Origin: Lachnospiraceae bacterium
GTDB taxonomy: Bacteria; Bacillota; Clostridia; Lachnospirales; Lachnospiraceae
NCBI GenBank assembly: GCA_030526195.1
Contig: JAUNDG010000005.1
Span: 1-51,154 of the forward strand
Direction: 5' to 3'
Length of the DNA stretch: 51,154 nucleotides
The notes beneath the pieces were generated by a model that saw only the letters and a program-made list of their open reading frames with translations, made no database searches and was not told where the DNA came from. Below are positions 35,051-43,347 of this stretch, in pieces. Within the stretch, counting starts at the first letter, position 1. Every line of letters starts with the position of its first letter. The position numbers were made by a program, and so were the translations under genes.

Positions 35051-36376
35051 ATGAAAAAGAATATCAAAAGAGTGGTGGCTATCCTTTTGGCGGTAGCTGT
35101 CTTGATCGGGGCCGGCAAGACCTTACGCTATGCCTTGCATGATGATGCCAATTCGTATTCCCGTTTGCTCTTTCATCAGTTTTATCAAATGGATGACAAC
35201 ATCGATACCATCTTTGTGGGCTCATCTCATGTCTACAGATCATTAAATCCGGTCATTGCCGATGACCTTCTGGAGGCCAATACCTTCAATCTGGGCACCT
35301 CCGGACAGATGATGGACGGGTCCTATGCTATGATCCGGGAGGCCTGTGCCCACCATGATGTAAAGACTGTATATCTGGAACTCTATTACGGGATAGCAGA
35401 AGAGCCTGACCCTCAGGATAGAACACAGAACACGGCCACATATAAAGTGGCGGATTATATGAAGCCTTCTCTTCGTAAACTGTCCTATCTGCTCAAGGCC
35501 AGTTCGCCGGACTATTATGACACGGCCTTCGTCGTAGCCCGCCGAAATTGGGAAAAGCTTTTTGAAGAAAGCTACTTACGCCATGTCTATAAGAGCAAAC
35601 AGACAGATGAATATAAAAACTACACCAAAACCGATATGGACGAAGGCCATTACTATGTGGGAAAGGGCTTCTTTACCAATGATGGATGCGCGGAAGATAC
35701 CTACCTCAATACATTAGCCTATGAGCCGATTCTGGCCCTCGATATGATGAATGAGGCTCATAATTGGTATCAATCCATTCAAGACATCGTGGACTATTGC
35801 CGGAAGCATAAGATAGAACTGGTTTTCTTCGTGGCTCCGGAGCCGGAAGGCACCCTTGTGGGCAAAGGCAACTATGCCGCCTACCATGACAGGCTGAAAG
35901 ACATTTCAGAAGAAATGGATGTGCCCTTATATGACTTCAATCTCTGCAAGCCGGCCTATTTCGACACCAACGACAGGAGCCTCTTTCTGGACGAAGATCA
36001 TTTAAATTCAAAAGGTGCAGACGCATTTACAACACTATTCGCTCAGTTCTTTACCGGCCGGATATCTGAAGAGGCCCTGTTCTTCAACACCTTTGAAGAT
36101 AAAATGATGGCGGAAGAGCCGACGGTGTACGGCATCGCCGGTTTCAATGAAGAAGTCATGCCCGACCAAAAAGCGGCCTTCATCATAGCCAACAGAACCG
36201 AAGGCCTGGAGTACCGGGTAACAGCTACGCCAAGTGAGTCCAAAGAACCAAGACTCATTCAGGATTATTCACCAAATACAGCCATCTCAGTCCCCAAAGA
36301 AGAATCGGGTACCCTCACCGTAGAGTGGCGAAAGAGCGGCAGCAGCGAAGCGCAAGCATTTGAAGTGCCCTACTAA
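35051..36376 (+). CDS. SGNH/DltD-AlgJ-like membrane-anchored acyltransferase partner
   Basis: A 441-residue protein with an N-terminal membrane anchor (residues ~6-22, VVAILLAVAVLIGAG) and an extracellular SGNH-hydrolase domain. Visible blocks are FVGSSHVYRS (nucleophile Ser, ~residue 58), NLGTSGQ, and DEDHLNSKGADAF (Asp/His pair, ~residue 315). The final ~80 residues look like a separate beta-rich domain. It would complete acetyl transfer delivered by the MBOAT protein. A GTG two codons upstream (35045) is an alternative start. Confidence 0.82.
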   Translation: MKKNIKRVVAILLAVAVLIGAGKTLRYALHDDANSYSRLLFHQFYQMDDNIDTIFVGSSHVYRSLNPVIADDLLEANTFNLGTSGQMMDGSYAMIREACAHHDVKTVYLELYYGIAEEPDPQDRTQNTATYKVADYMKPSLRKLSYLLKASSPDYYDTAFVVARRNWEKLFEESYLRHVYKSKQTDEYKNYTKTDMDEGHYYVGKGFFTNDGCAEDTYLNTLAYEPILALDMMNEAHNWYQSIQDIVDYCRKHKIELVFFVAPEPEGTLVGKGNYAAYHDRLKDISEEMDVPLYDFNLCKPAYFDTNDRSLFLDEDHLNSKGADAFTTLFAQFFTGRISEEALFFNTFEDKMMAEEPTVYGIAGFNEEVMPDQKAAFIIANRTEGLEYRVTATPSESKEPRLIQDYSPNTAISVPKEESGTLTVEWRKSGSSEAQAFEVPY

Positions 36377-36502
36377 ATGCGACTGATTTGCACCACCAGT
36401 GTGTGGCAAAGCATTGGCATCTGATAATACATCCAGCCCATCACTGGCAAGACCAAGATACTCCCGCCCAGCGGGCGCATGTTTGCGCAGGCACACTTCG
36501 CC

Positions 36503-36765
36503 AAAGGAGCCTGAAGACCCGTAGGGGCTGAAGGGGACGACGCGCGTGCCGAGCATCATGTGCCCGCAAGGCGGGACATGCATCCCATCCCAAAGGAGCC
36601 TGAAGACCGCAGGGCTGAAGGGGACGACGCGCGTGCCGAGCATCATGTGCCCGCAAGGCGGGACATGCATCCCATCCCAAAGGAGCCTGAAGACCGCAGG
36701 GCTGAAGGGGACGACGCGCGTGCCGAGCATCATGTGCCCGCAAGGCGGGATAGGCACACCCCTCA
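36503..36765. repeat. Tandem array of an 87-bp repeat (three copies)
   Basis: Units start at 36503 (89 bases), 36592 (87) and 36679 (87, diverging at its end). Each begins AAAGGAGCCTGAAGACC and contains the hairpin CCCGC-aag-GCGGG and an ACGACGCGCG stretch. Because 87 is a multiple of three, long repetitive open frames arise on both strands; they have no start signals and are not believed. A related partial sequence with GCCCGCCCAGCGGGC precedes the array at 36465-36480. The sequence differs from the 131-bp family. Confidence 0.88.
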
Positions 36766-36785
36766 AAATGATATCGAAGAAATGA

Positions 36786-36822
36786 AATCCCCGATTATCA
36801 CAGTGATAACCGGGGATTCTTG
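36786..36822. terminator. Bidirectional terminator between the SGNH gene and the MATE gene
   Basis: AATCCCCG pairs with CGGGGATT, and TTATCA with TGATAA, with one A-C mismatch between. T-rich flanks are present on the plus strand (ATTCTTG) and more weakly on the minus strand. It lies between two convergent genes. Confidence 0.75.
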
Positions 36823-36841
36823 TCAGTGTTTGATTATTTTA

Positions 36842-38212
36842 TTATTCGCTGGAGGTGTCAGCAGGCTTCGCCTCACCCTTCTTCAGGTGCTTCCGCCACG
36901 GCCCCTTTCGGTAGTACACAATACTCATCACCGTGCCGGTACACCAGCCGATCGGCCAGGCACACCAGATACCGGTGGCCCCCAGGACAGTGACAGAGAA
37001 AATCATCGCCATCACCACTCGGAGCAGAAGATCCGTAAATGTCGCAGCCATGAACTGCTTCATCAGCCCAGCACCACGAAGAATGCCGTCCGCGATCATT
37101 TTCACAGAACAGATAATATAGAACGGCGAAAGGATCCTCAGGAAAATGATCCCCGTGTTCATCGCCAGCGGTGTCGGCTGATCAATAAACAGGTTAAGGA
37201 TAACGCGTCCGCCAAACACATAAAGCAGTGTAACAGGAACCGTCAGCATCCAGACCATCTTGACACCCGCCTTCATACCGGCCGGAATCCGCTCCAGCTT
37301 ACCCGCTCCCATATTCTGGGCGGTGTAATTCGAAATCCCATTTCCGATGGTATTAAATGACGTGATCACCATATTGTTGAGCTTGACCGAAGCCGCATAG
37401 CCCGCCACAACCGGTGCACCGAAACCGTTGATCAGTGTCTGGATCACGATGTTGCCCAGGGAAATAAAGCTCTGCTGCAGTGTGCTGGGAATGGCGATGC
37501 TCATGATCTGCTTCAGAATACCACCGTCAAAAAGCGGGGCTTTGACAGTCGGCTCGATGAGGCGGAGACGTCGGAAAACCACCACCATAGCGGCGATACA
37601 GCTCAGACCCTGACAGATGAAAGTGGCCCAGGCCACACCGGCCACGCCCATATGGAAGCTCTTGATGAACCAGATATCCACCGCGATGTTGGCCAGGGAA
37701 GATACCGCCAGGAAATAAAACGGTGTTTTCGAATCGCCCAGGGCAGAGAAGATACCCGTGGCAATATTATAGAAGAACAGAAACGGCAGTCCCCAGACGT
37801 AAATGTCCAGGTACAGGCGGGAATCGGCGAAGAGCTCTGCCGGTGTGTTGATGACAGACAGCAGGGCATCCGAGCCCAGAAGCCCGACGGCCATGAGCAC
37901 CACGCAGATCGCGCCGGTGAAAAGGCAGGCGGTGGTGATGGCGGTCTTCATGGATCGGAATTTGCCGGCTCCGAAAAACTTGGAAACGGTAACGGAACTG
38001 CCCATGTTGCAGCCAAAGGCGAAGGCCAGGAAGATCAGGGTGATCTCATAACTGTTGCCCACGGCAGCCAGGGCATTTTCGCCGATGAGCTTGCCCGCGA
38101 TAAGGCTGTCCGCCAGATTATACATTTGCTGAAAAAGCACGCTGCCCAGAAGCGGCATGCAGAATTGCCAGAGAACCTTCGAGGGATTCCCCACGGTTAA
38201 GTCTTTCGTCAT
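36842..38212 (-). CDS. MATE-family multidrug/metabolite exporter
   Basis: A 456-residue membrane protein with about twelve hydrophobic segments in two homologous halves. The N-terminal block LPLLGSVLFQQMYNLADSLIAGKLIGENALAAVGNS is characteristic of the MATE family (MatE Pfam), and a second block starts near IPSTLQQSFISLGNIVIQTLINGFG at ~residue 240. It exports cationic drugs or metabolites by H+ or Na+ antiport. It is transcribed away from the M20 gene, with a shared ~200-base promoter region. Confidence 0.92.
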   Translation of the reverse strand: MTKDLTVGNPSKVLWQFCMPLLGSVLFQQMYNLADSLIAGKLIGENALAAVGNSYEITLIFLAFAFGCNMGSSVTVSKFFGAGKFRSMKTAITTACLFTGAICVVLMAVGLLGSDALLSVINTPAELFADSRLYLDIYVWGLPFLFFYNIATGIFSALGDSKTPFYFLAVSSLANIAVDIWFIKSFHMGVAGVAWATFICQGLSCIAAMVVVFRRLRLIEPTVKAPLFDGGILKQIMSIAIPSTLQQSFISLGNIVIQTLINGFGAPVVAGYAASVKLNNMVITSFNTIGNGISNYTAQNMGAGKLERIPAGMKAGVKMVWMLTVPVTLLYVFGGRVILNLFIDQPTPLAMNTGIIFLRILSPFYIICSVKMIADGILRGAGLMKQFMAATFTDLLLRVVMAMIFSVTVLGATGIWCAWPIGWCTGTVMSIVYYRKGPWRKHLKKGEAKPADTSSE

Positions 38213-38373
38213 AGTTCATTCCTTTTATCATACATTTTTGCCCAATCATCATATCTCTTTTTGGATACTGTGTACAGAGGGTATCCCGCCAAAATGGTGG
38301 AAAACGATTACTCATTTTTGTGGAAAATGATGCTCCCGGTGGCCCTTAATGTGGATGCACAGCCACAGGAAAG

Positions 38374-38382
38374 TGCTACAAT
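38374..38382 (+). promoter_or_regulatory. Extended -10 promoter of the M20 amidohydrolase gene
   Basis: TGCTACAAT: -10 TACAAT (38377-38382) with TG one base upstream. The start codon lies 38 bases downstream behind AAAAAGGAG. Confidence 0.5.
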
Positions 38383-38419
38383 AGGGGGAAATGATCTTTC
38401 GAAAAAAGGAGTGATCGCT

Positions 38420-39595
38420 ATGGCATTCACATTGAGCAAGGAAGCGGAAGAGAGCATCATCGCCTTCCGTCACGATATTCATCGTCACCCGGAACTGCCT
38501 CATAAGGAGGTGCGGACAACCGCTAAAATCAAGGAGTACCTGGCCGCCGTGCCGGGAGTGGAGATTCTGGAGCTGCCCCGGGGGAACACAGGGGCTGTGG
38601 CCCGGATCAAGGGCGCTTTGCCGGGCGGCGAAGTGGCGCTGCGGGCCGATATTGACGCCATCAGTCAGACCGAAAAAAATGATCTGCCCTGGAAGTCCGA
38701 GGAGCCGGGGGTGATGCATGCCTGCGGCCACGATTTCCACACAGCGGCCCTTTTGGGGGCGGTGCAGATCCTGTCAGAGCATCGGGACACCTTGAGGGGC
38801 ACTGTCGACTTCATTTTCCAGAAGGCAGAGGAGACCACGGACGGCATGCCTCAGATGATCGAAGAGGGGCTTCTGGAGGTGATCCATCCCACAGCTGTTT
38901 TCGGGGAACACAACCGACCGGAGGTGGCAGCGGGGAAGATCATTTGTCATCGGGGGTCTCTGATGGCCGCCAAGACAAATCTTCTCATCACCCTGACAGG
39001 CAAGGGCGGTCACGGCTCTGTGCCGCACCTCACCATTGACCCGGTGGTGGCAGCGGCGACCCTGATTACCTCCCTGCAGACCATCGTGAGTCGGAACACA
39101 GACCCCATGGATAACGTGGTGGTCACCGTGGGCTATGTCCATGGCGGCACCCCGGATTATCTGGTGGTGGATACCGCTGAGGTGGGTGTGTCTATCCGGG
39201 CGATTCGGGACAAGACCATGGCCATGGCCCTGGAGCATCTGGAAATGCTGACCCGCCACACCGCGGAAGCATTCGGCTGCCATTACAATATCGATATTCA
39301 GGAGAAGCTGCCGGGTATCGACAATCCGGAGGAACTGCATGTCCTGGCCAAGGCGGCGGCCACTGAGGTGGTGGGTCTTGATAATGTGGTGGATGTGATC
39401 CCGGTCATGGCCAGCGAGGATTTTGCTGTGCTGTCCCACATCATCCCCGGTTATTTCTTCTGGATCGGTTCCGGTAAGCCGGAGGGAGACAACGCCCCCT
39501 GGCATTCACCCTATTATGAGGCTCAGGACAGCGCCATGAAGTATGCCGCTGAGGTTCTGGCCGGCTCCGCCATGAAGTACCTTGAGCGCGCGTGA
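38420..39595 (+). CDS. M20-family amidohydrolase (hippurate hydrolase/aminoacylase type)
   Basis: A 391-residue zinc hydrolase that cleaves N-acyl amino acids or similar amides. RHDIHRHPELPHKEVRTT near the N-terminus, MHACGHDFHTAALLGA (metal-binding Cys/His, ~residue 100), QKAEETTDGMPQMI (catalytic Glu; the usual QPAEE is QKAEE here) and a dimerisation lid domain with GKGGHGSVPH near 200. ATG at 38420 is preceded by AAAAAAGGAG. It is a single-gene unit, convergent with the LCP gene. Confidence 0.9.
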   Translation: MAFTLSKEAEESIIAFRHDIHRHPELPHKEVRTTAKIKEYLAAVPGVEILELPRGNTGAVARIKGALPGGEVALRADIDAISQTEKNDLPWKSEEPGVMHACGHDFHTAALLGAVQILSEHRDTLRGTVDFIFQKAEETTDGMPQMIEEGLLEVIHPTAVFGEHNRPEVAAGKIICHRGSLMAAKTNLLITLTGKGGHGSVPHLTIDPVVAAATLITSLQTIVSRNTDPMDNVVVTVGYVHGGTPDYLVVDTAEVGVSIRAIRDKTMAMALEHLEMLTRHTAEAFGCHYNIDIQEKLPGIDNPEELHVLAKAAATEVVGLDNVVDVIPVMASEDFAVLSHIIPGYFFWIGSGKPEGDNAPWHSPYYEAQDSAMKYAAEVLAGSAMKYLERA

Positions 39596-39703
39596 GCGAT
39601 AGAGGAAATCGACATTACCGGACCGGTGTTTTTGCGGCGCGCTCAACAGGCCGTCGGTCCTGCCTGTCCATTGAACTTGCGCTACTTAAATCCAAGCAGA
39701 TTA

Positions 39704-39764
39704 AAACCCCTGCACATCGGGTGCCTGTCAGCATGCCCGGTCTGTGCAGGGGTTTCTGTTTTTT
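39704..39764. terminator. Bidirectional terminator between the M20 and LCP genes
   Basis: AAACCCCTGCACA (39704-39716) pairs perfectly with TGTGCAGGGGTTT (39743-39755); six Ts follow at 39759-39764 on the plus strand, and TTTTAA follows on the minus strand. Confidence 0.88.
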
Positions 39765-39803
39765 AAATCATTAATTCGGGTGAGGGGCACAAGATGGTGC
39801 GCC

Positions 39804-41105
39804 TCAGTTCTCAGCGTCCGATGCCACCAGCGGATGATCAGACGTCTTCAGCGGCTGTGTCATATCTCGAAGACCGGCAGCCGCTTTCCGTTCGGCGGCT
39901 TCCTTTTCGGCTTCTTCCGCGGCGGCTTTTTCGGCAGCGGCCTGTTCCTGCGCCTCTTTGGCGGCTTCTTCCGCTTCCTTTTCTGCTGCTATCTCTTCAA
40001 GCTCTTCCTGATGCACCTTATCCTCGCCGTAGAGCTCATCCTGGATGGTGGCCTGGGTGACCGTCATATCCGGTACCAGGATTTCATTCATGATGGTGTA
40101 GGTGTTGTCATAGGGCACCCGGGTGGAGAGGATGTCATAACTTAAGAAGGTGGGGAGTGACGTCAGCAGGGACAGAAGACGGCCCTCCGGAATGTTGTGA
40201 GTGATGAGGGGCAGCACCTTCTCTGCTGTGGCATTGAGTTCAGAAAGCTTCAAAGCCCGGCCCTGATCGGCCATAGCCATGATGACGGTCCGCTGGCGCT
40301 CGGTGCGCTGCCAGTCGGAGTTGCCCACATTTCGGCAGCGGGCATAGGCCAGGGCCTGATACCCATCCATGTGGATCGTGCCGGTGGTATTGAGGAGATG
40401 ACCTTCAGAGGGTTCATCTCGCATGGAGCACTGGGCCACGATCATTTTGTTGAGAGCCACCCGCTCCTTTTCGTCGATCGTGATATCCACGCCGCCGATG
40501 GCATCCACCACATCGGTGAGAGAGGTGAAGTCAACGCAGACGTAATTATCGATGTCCACCTTGTAATTCTCCTCGATGACCTCCACCGTTTTGGTGGGCC
40601 CGCCGATGGCGCAGGAAGAATTCAGCTTGTTGGTGCCGTAGGGCGGGATGCTGGCGTAAAGATCCCGCATGAAGGACATCAGATGCACCTTCTGTGTCTT
40701 CTTATTGACAGAGCACAGGATCATGGCATCGGAATTGCCCTCCCAGCTGGTGTCCCGGCGATCCACACCGATGAGCAGCACGTTGTAGACATCGGCATCG
40801 TTGGGCAGTACCGGATTATCCTGGATGGCAGAGGCCTGGGATTCCAGATAGGCCGCTTCCTCTGCGGTCAGTGTCTCTTCATCCAGCGCCTCCTCAAGGG
40901 CCTTTTCCGTATCAGCTTTATCGCTTTTTTCAGAAGCGGCCTTCATGTCCTCATCCGACACATAATTGGTCAGATTGTAATAATGCTTGTATGCCCCGTA
41001 GGCTGTGATCCCGCCGATCAGAGCCAGGATTCCCACAATGATCAGGATCAGGATGAGGATCCGCTTCCACAGGGCCATTTTCGGAAATGGCAATCGGATT
41101 CTCAT
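39804..41105 (-). CDS. LytR-CpsA-Psr (LCP) family wall-polymer ligase
   Basis: A 433-residue type II membrane protein that attaches teichoic-acid-like or capsular polymers to peptidoglycan. TM segment at residues ~14-36 (RILILILIIVGILALIGGI). The LCP domain has NVLLIGVDRR, DAMILCSVNKKTQKVHLMSFMRDLYASIP, and the C-terminal RCRNVGNSDWQRTERQR with the Arg residues that bind the pyrophosphate lipid. After ~residue 365 comes a Glu/Ala/Lys-rich coiled-coil tail, an addition to the family core. It overlaps the aldo/keto reductase stop by 4 bases (ATGA), so the two are co-translated. Confidence 0.9.
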   Translation of the reverse strand: MRIRLPFPKMALWKRILILILIIVGILALIGGITAYGAYKHYYNLTNYVSDEDMKAASEKSDKADTEKALEEALDEETLTAEEAAYLESQASAIQDNPVLPNDADVYNVLLIGVDRRDTSWEGNSDAMILCSVNKKTQKVHLMSFMRDLYASIPPYGTNKLNSSCAIGGPTKTVEVIEENYKVDIDNYVCVDFTSLTDVVDAIGGVDITIDEKERVALNKMIVAQCSMRDEPSEGHLLNTTGTIHMDGYQALAYARCRNVGNSDWQRTERQRTVIMAMADQGRALKLSELNATAEKVLPLITHNIPEGRLLSLLTSLPTFLSYDILSTRVPYDNTYTIMNEILVPDMTVTQATIQDELYGEDKVHQEELEEIAAEKEAEEAAKEAQEQAAAEKAAAEEAEKEAAERKAAAGLRDMTQPLKTSDHPLVASDAEN

Positions 41106-42127
41106 ACTTTTGTTTTCCCTTCAAGAATGTTCCGGTAATCCTCCAGGTTCTTGCGGAGAAGCTCCGGTGTGTTAAGTTCATAGGGACATTTGGCGGCACA
41201 TTTCCCGCAATGGAGACAATCGTCGATACGGGCCATTTCCTTCTGCCAGTACGCGGTGGTCCAGGCAGCGGAGGGAGCCCGGCGGATCATCTGGGACATG
41301 CGGGCGCACTGGAAAATCTGAATCCCCTGCGGACAGGGCATGCAGTAACCGCAGCTGCGGCAGAAATCGCCGCCAAGCTGGGCCTTGTCCGCCTCGATGA
41401 AGGCCTTGATCTCATCGGTCATAACCGGTGTATTGTCCATGTAGGAGAGCCATTCGTCCAGCTCGGCTTCCCGCTGGATTCCCCAGATGGGAACGAAATT
41501 GTCAAACTGTGTCGCAAAGGCCATGGCCGCATCGGAGCGGGTCAGAAGCCCCCCGGCCAGGCCCTTCATGCCGATGAAGCCCATATTGTGGGTCACGCAC
41601 ATGTCGATGAGGGCCAGCTCCTTCGGTGTTGACAGGTAGCTGATGGGATACTGCAGTGTCTCATAAAGCCCGGATTCGATGGCCTCGATGGCCACGTCGA
41701 TCTTATGGGCGGTGATGGCGATGTGCCGGATCTTGCCCTCCTGCTTCAGCGCCTCCATGCACTCATACATGCCGGTGCCGTCATCGGGCTTGTAGCACAC
41801 CGGGGCGCAGTGGAACTGCAGAATATCCACATAATCGGTTTTCAGCATGCGGAGAGAATTCTCGATGTGCTCCCGCATACCCGCCGGTGTGGTGGCGCCT
41901 GTTTTGGTGGCCAGGAAAATGTCCTGACGCACGTCAGCCAGCGCATACCCCATCTTTTCCTCACTGTCGGAATAGGCGTTGGCTGTGTCGAAGAAGCGCA
42001 TGCCGCCGTCATAAGCTTTCCTTAATAAATGGGCCGCGGCTTCCTTATCAATGCGCTGGATCGGCAGCGCGCCGAAGCCGTTCTGCGGGACCGTGATCCC
42101 GGTGGACCCCAAAGTCACTGTTTTCAT
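41102..42127 (-). CDS. Aldo/keto reductase with C-terminal 4Fe-4S ferredoxin domain
   Basis: A 341-residue oxidoreductase. Residues 1-~250 are the aldo/keto reductase barrel (FFDTANAYSDSEEKMGYAL contains the catalytic Asp and Tyr; later Lys in FLATKTG). The C-terminal part has CRSCGYCMPCP and CLHCGKCAAKCPY, ligands for one or two 4Fe-4S clusters, a combination frequent in anaerobes. ATG at 42127 follows GGGGAG; longer in-frame starts upstream lack a ribosome-binding site. Substrate unknown. Confidence 0.9.
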   Translation of the reverse strand: MKTVTLGSTGITVPQNGFGALPIQRIDKEAAAHLLRKAYDGGMRFFDTANAYSDSEEKMGYALADVRQDIFLATKTGATTPAGMREHIENSLRMLKTDYVDILQFHCAPVCYKPDDGTGMYECMEALKQEGKIRHIAITAHKIDVAIEAIESGLYETLQYPISYLSTPKELALIDMCVTHNMGFIGMKGLAGGLLTRSDAAMAFATQFDNFVPIWGIQREAELDEWLSYMDNTPVMTDEIKAFIEADKAQLGGDFCRSCGYCMPCPQGIQIFQCARMSQMIRRAPSAAWTTAYWQKEMARIDDCLHCGKCAAKCPYELNTPELLRKNLEDYRNILEGKTKV

Positions 42128-42161
42128 AGATACTCCCCTAAACCTTTCCGCCGGATGCAGC

Positions 42162-42260
42162 CTCATTTTCGAAAATGAGTCATCGCAACCGGTATTTCTT
42201 TTTCTAATGGCAGGCATCATCTGAGCCGCCATGGTTTCGGTCATGCGAAAATGCATTTTC
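42162..42260. repeat. Two perfect ATTTTC/GAAAAT palindromes upstream of the aldo/keto reductase gene
   Basis: CTCATTTTCGAAAATGAG (42162-42179) and GAAAATGCATTTTC (42247-42260) are perfect self-complementary sequences within a 218-base intergenic region. A related TTTTCGAAAA with CGGATGCAGC nearby is found at 27136-27165. They may be regulator sites or remnants of a small dispersed repeat. Confidence 0.5.
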
Positions 42261-42344
42261 TGAACCGATAGGGCTTCAGTCATGCCGACATGTCTTGTCC
42301 AAGCCATGCCGCTCGTGGCAGGTCCGCCTGCGTCTGACGATTGT

Positions 42345-43202
42345 TTAGAATGTGACGCGACCGGCACAGCCGCAGGGCAGCACCAGACCGGAATCCTTCA
42401 CCGGCAGGCCCACCTCATCAGACACCACATGGGGATGGAAGTCCTTCAGCACATCCTCCAGCATGTAGGTCAGCACACCGCTCTGAAGACCGGTGGTGTA
42501 GGAGTTGAGCAGGAAGAAGAGCGGGGTGTCCGACAGAATCTGAACACAGTCCTTCAGGAAATTGTGGATTTCCGTCTCGATCTTCCAGATCTCACCCTTG
42601 GGACCGCGACCATAGGAGGGCGGGTCCATGATGATGGCGTCGTAATGATTGCCGCGACGAATCTCACGCTGCACAAACTTCTGGCAATCATCCACCAGCC
42701 AGCGGACCGGTTTGTCTGCCAGGCCTGAGGACACGGCATTGTCTTTAGCCCAGGTCACCATACCCTTAGAGGCATCCACATGGGTGACAGAGGCACCGGC
42801 AGCCAGTGCGGCCAGGGTGGCACCGCCTGTGTAGGCGAAGAGATTCAGCACCTTAACGGGGCGGCCGGCCTTTTTGATGAGGTCAGAGAACCAGTCCCAG
42901 TTGGCGGCCTGTTCCGGGAACACGCCGGTGTGCTTAAAGGCAAAGGGCTGCAGATTGAAGACTGCCGGCCCGTAGGTGATCTGCCAGGCTTCCGGCAGGT
43001 TGCGGATCTCCCATTCGCCGCCGCCCTTGGTGCTGCGGTGATAATGGCCGTTCCATTTTTTCCAGGCCGGATGTGTTTTTTCGGTTTTCCAGATGACCTG
43101 GGGATCGGGACGGATCAGGATCTGATCACCCCAACGTTCCAGGCGTTCGCCGGAAGAGGCATCCAGCACTTCATAGTCTTTCCAGTTTTCGGCAACCCAC
43201 AT
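42345..43202 (-). CDS. Class I SAM-dependent (rRNA-type) methyltransferase
   Basis: A 285-residue methyltransferase with a Rossmann fold: VLNLFAYTGGATLAALAAGASVTHVDAS is the SAM-binding motif I and II (~residue 120), and AIIMDPPSYGRGPKGE (~residue 195) is the catalytic motif IV of the type in RlmI-like 23S rRNA methyltransferases. It lacks the N-terminal PUA domain of RlmI proper, so the target is uncertain. ATG at 43202 is used because AGAAGGAG lies 8 bases upstream; the frame stays open further but without start signals. Confidence 0.85.
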   Translation of the reverse strand: MWVAENWKDYEVLDASSGERLERWGDQILIRPDPQVIWKTEKTHPAWKKWNGHYHRSTKGGGEWEIRNLPEAWQITYGPAVFNLQPFAFKHTGVFPEQAANWDWFSDLIKKAGRPVKVLNLFAYTGGATLAALAAGASVTHVDASKGMVTWAKDNAVSSGLADKPVRWLVDDCQKFVQREIRRGNHYDAIIMDPPSYGRGPKGEIWKIETEIHNFLKDCVQILSDTPLFFLLNSYTTGLQSGVLTYMLEDVLKDFHPHVVSDEVGLPVKDSGLVLPCGCAGRVTF

Positions 43203-43239
43203 AATACATACTCCTTCTGTTTGTTGTTTCCTTTTCACA

Positions 43240-43268
43240 AGTTTACAACCCGTCACTGACTTTGACAA
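43240..43268 (-). promoter_or_regulatory. Promoter of the SAM methyltransferase gene
   Basis: On the minus strand TTGTCA (43268-43263), 17-base spacer, TAAACT (43245-43240). It stands back to back with the promoter of the aminotransferase gene. Confidence 0.6.
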
Positions 43269-43274
43269 GCAAGA

Positions 43275-43303
43275 TTGACATGAAAGATGGGGTGCTATAA
43301 AAT
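43275..43303 (+). promoter_or_regulatory. Promoter of the aminotransferase gene
   Basis: TTGACA (consensus, 43275-43280), 17-base spacer, TAAAAT (43298-43303). A second TATAAT at 43326 lies too close to the start codon to be the main -10 box. Confidence 0.75.
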
Positions 43304-43347
43304 GTTGAATAATAATGGAGTTTTGTATAATAGGGAAGGAGTATACG

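Noticed and set aside
36287-36766. A 159-codon minus-strand open frame through the 87-bp array
   Set aside because: It is kept open only by the repeat period and extends into the 3' end of the SGNH gene on the other strand. The repetitive product has no family resemblance.
36560-37360. A 266-codon plus-strand open frame starting in the 87-bp repeats
   Set aside because: Its first part is the repeat translated (87 is divisible by three) and the rest is antisense to the well-supported MATE gene. There is no ribosome-binding site and no recognisable protein.
40197-41138. A 313-codon plus-strand open frame
   Set aside because: It lies antisense to the LCP gene, which has clear family motifs; the product is His/Gly-rich and resembles nothing I know.
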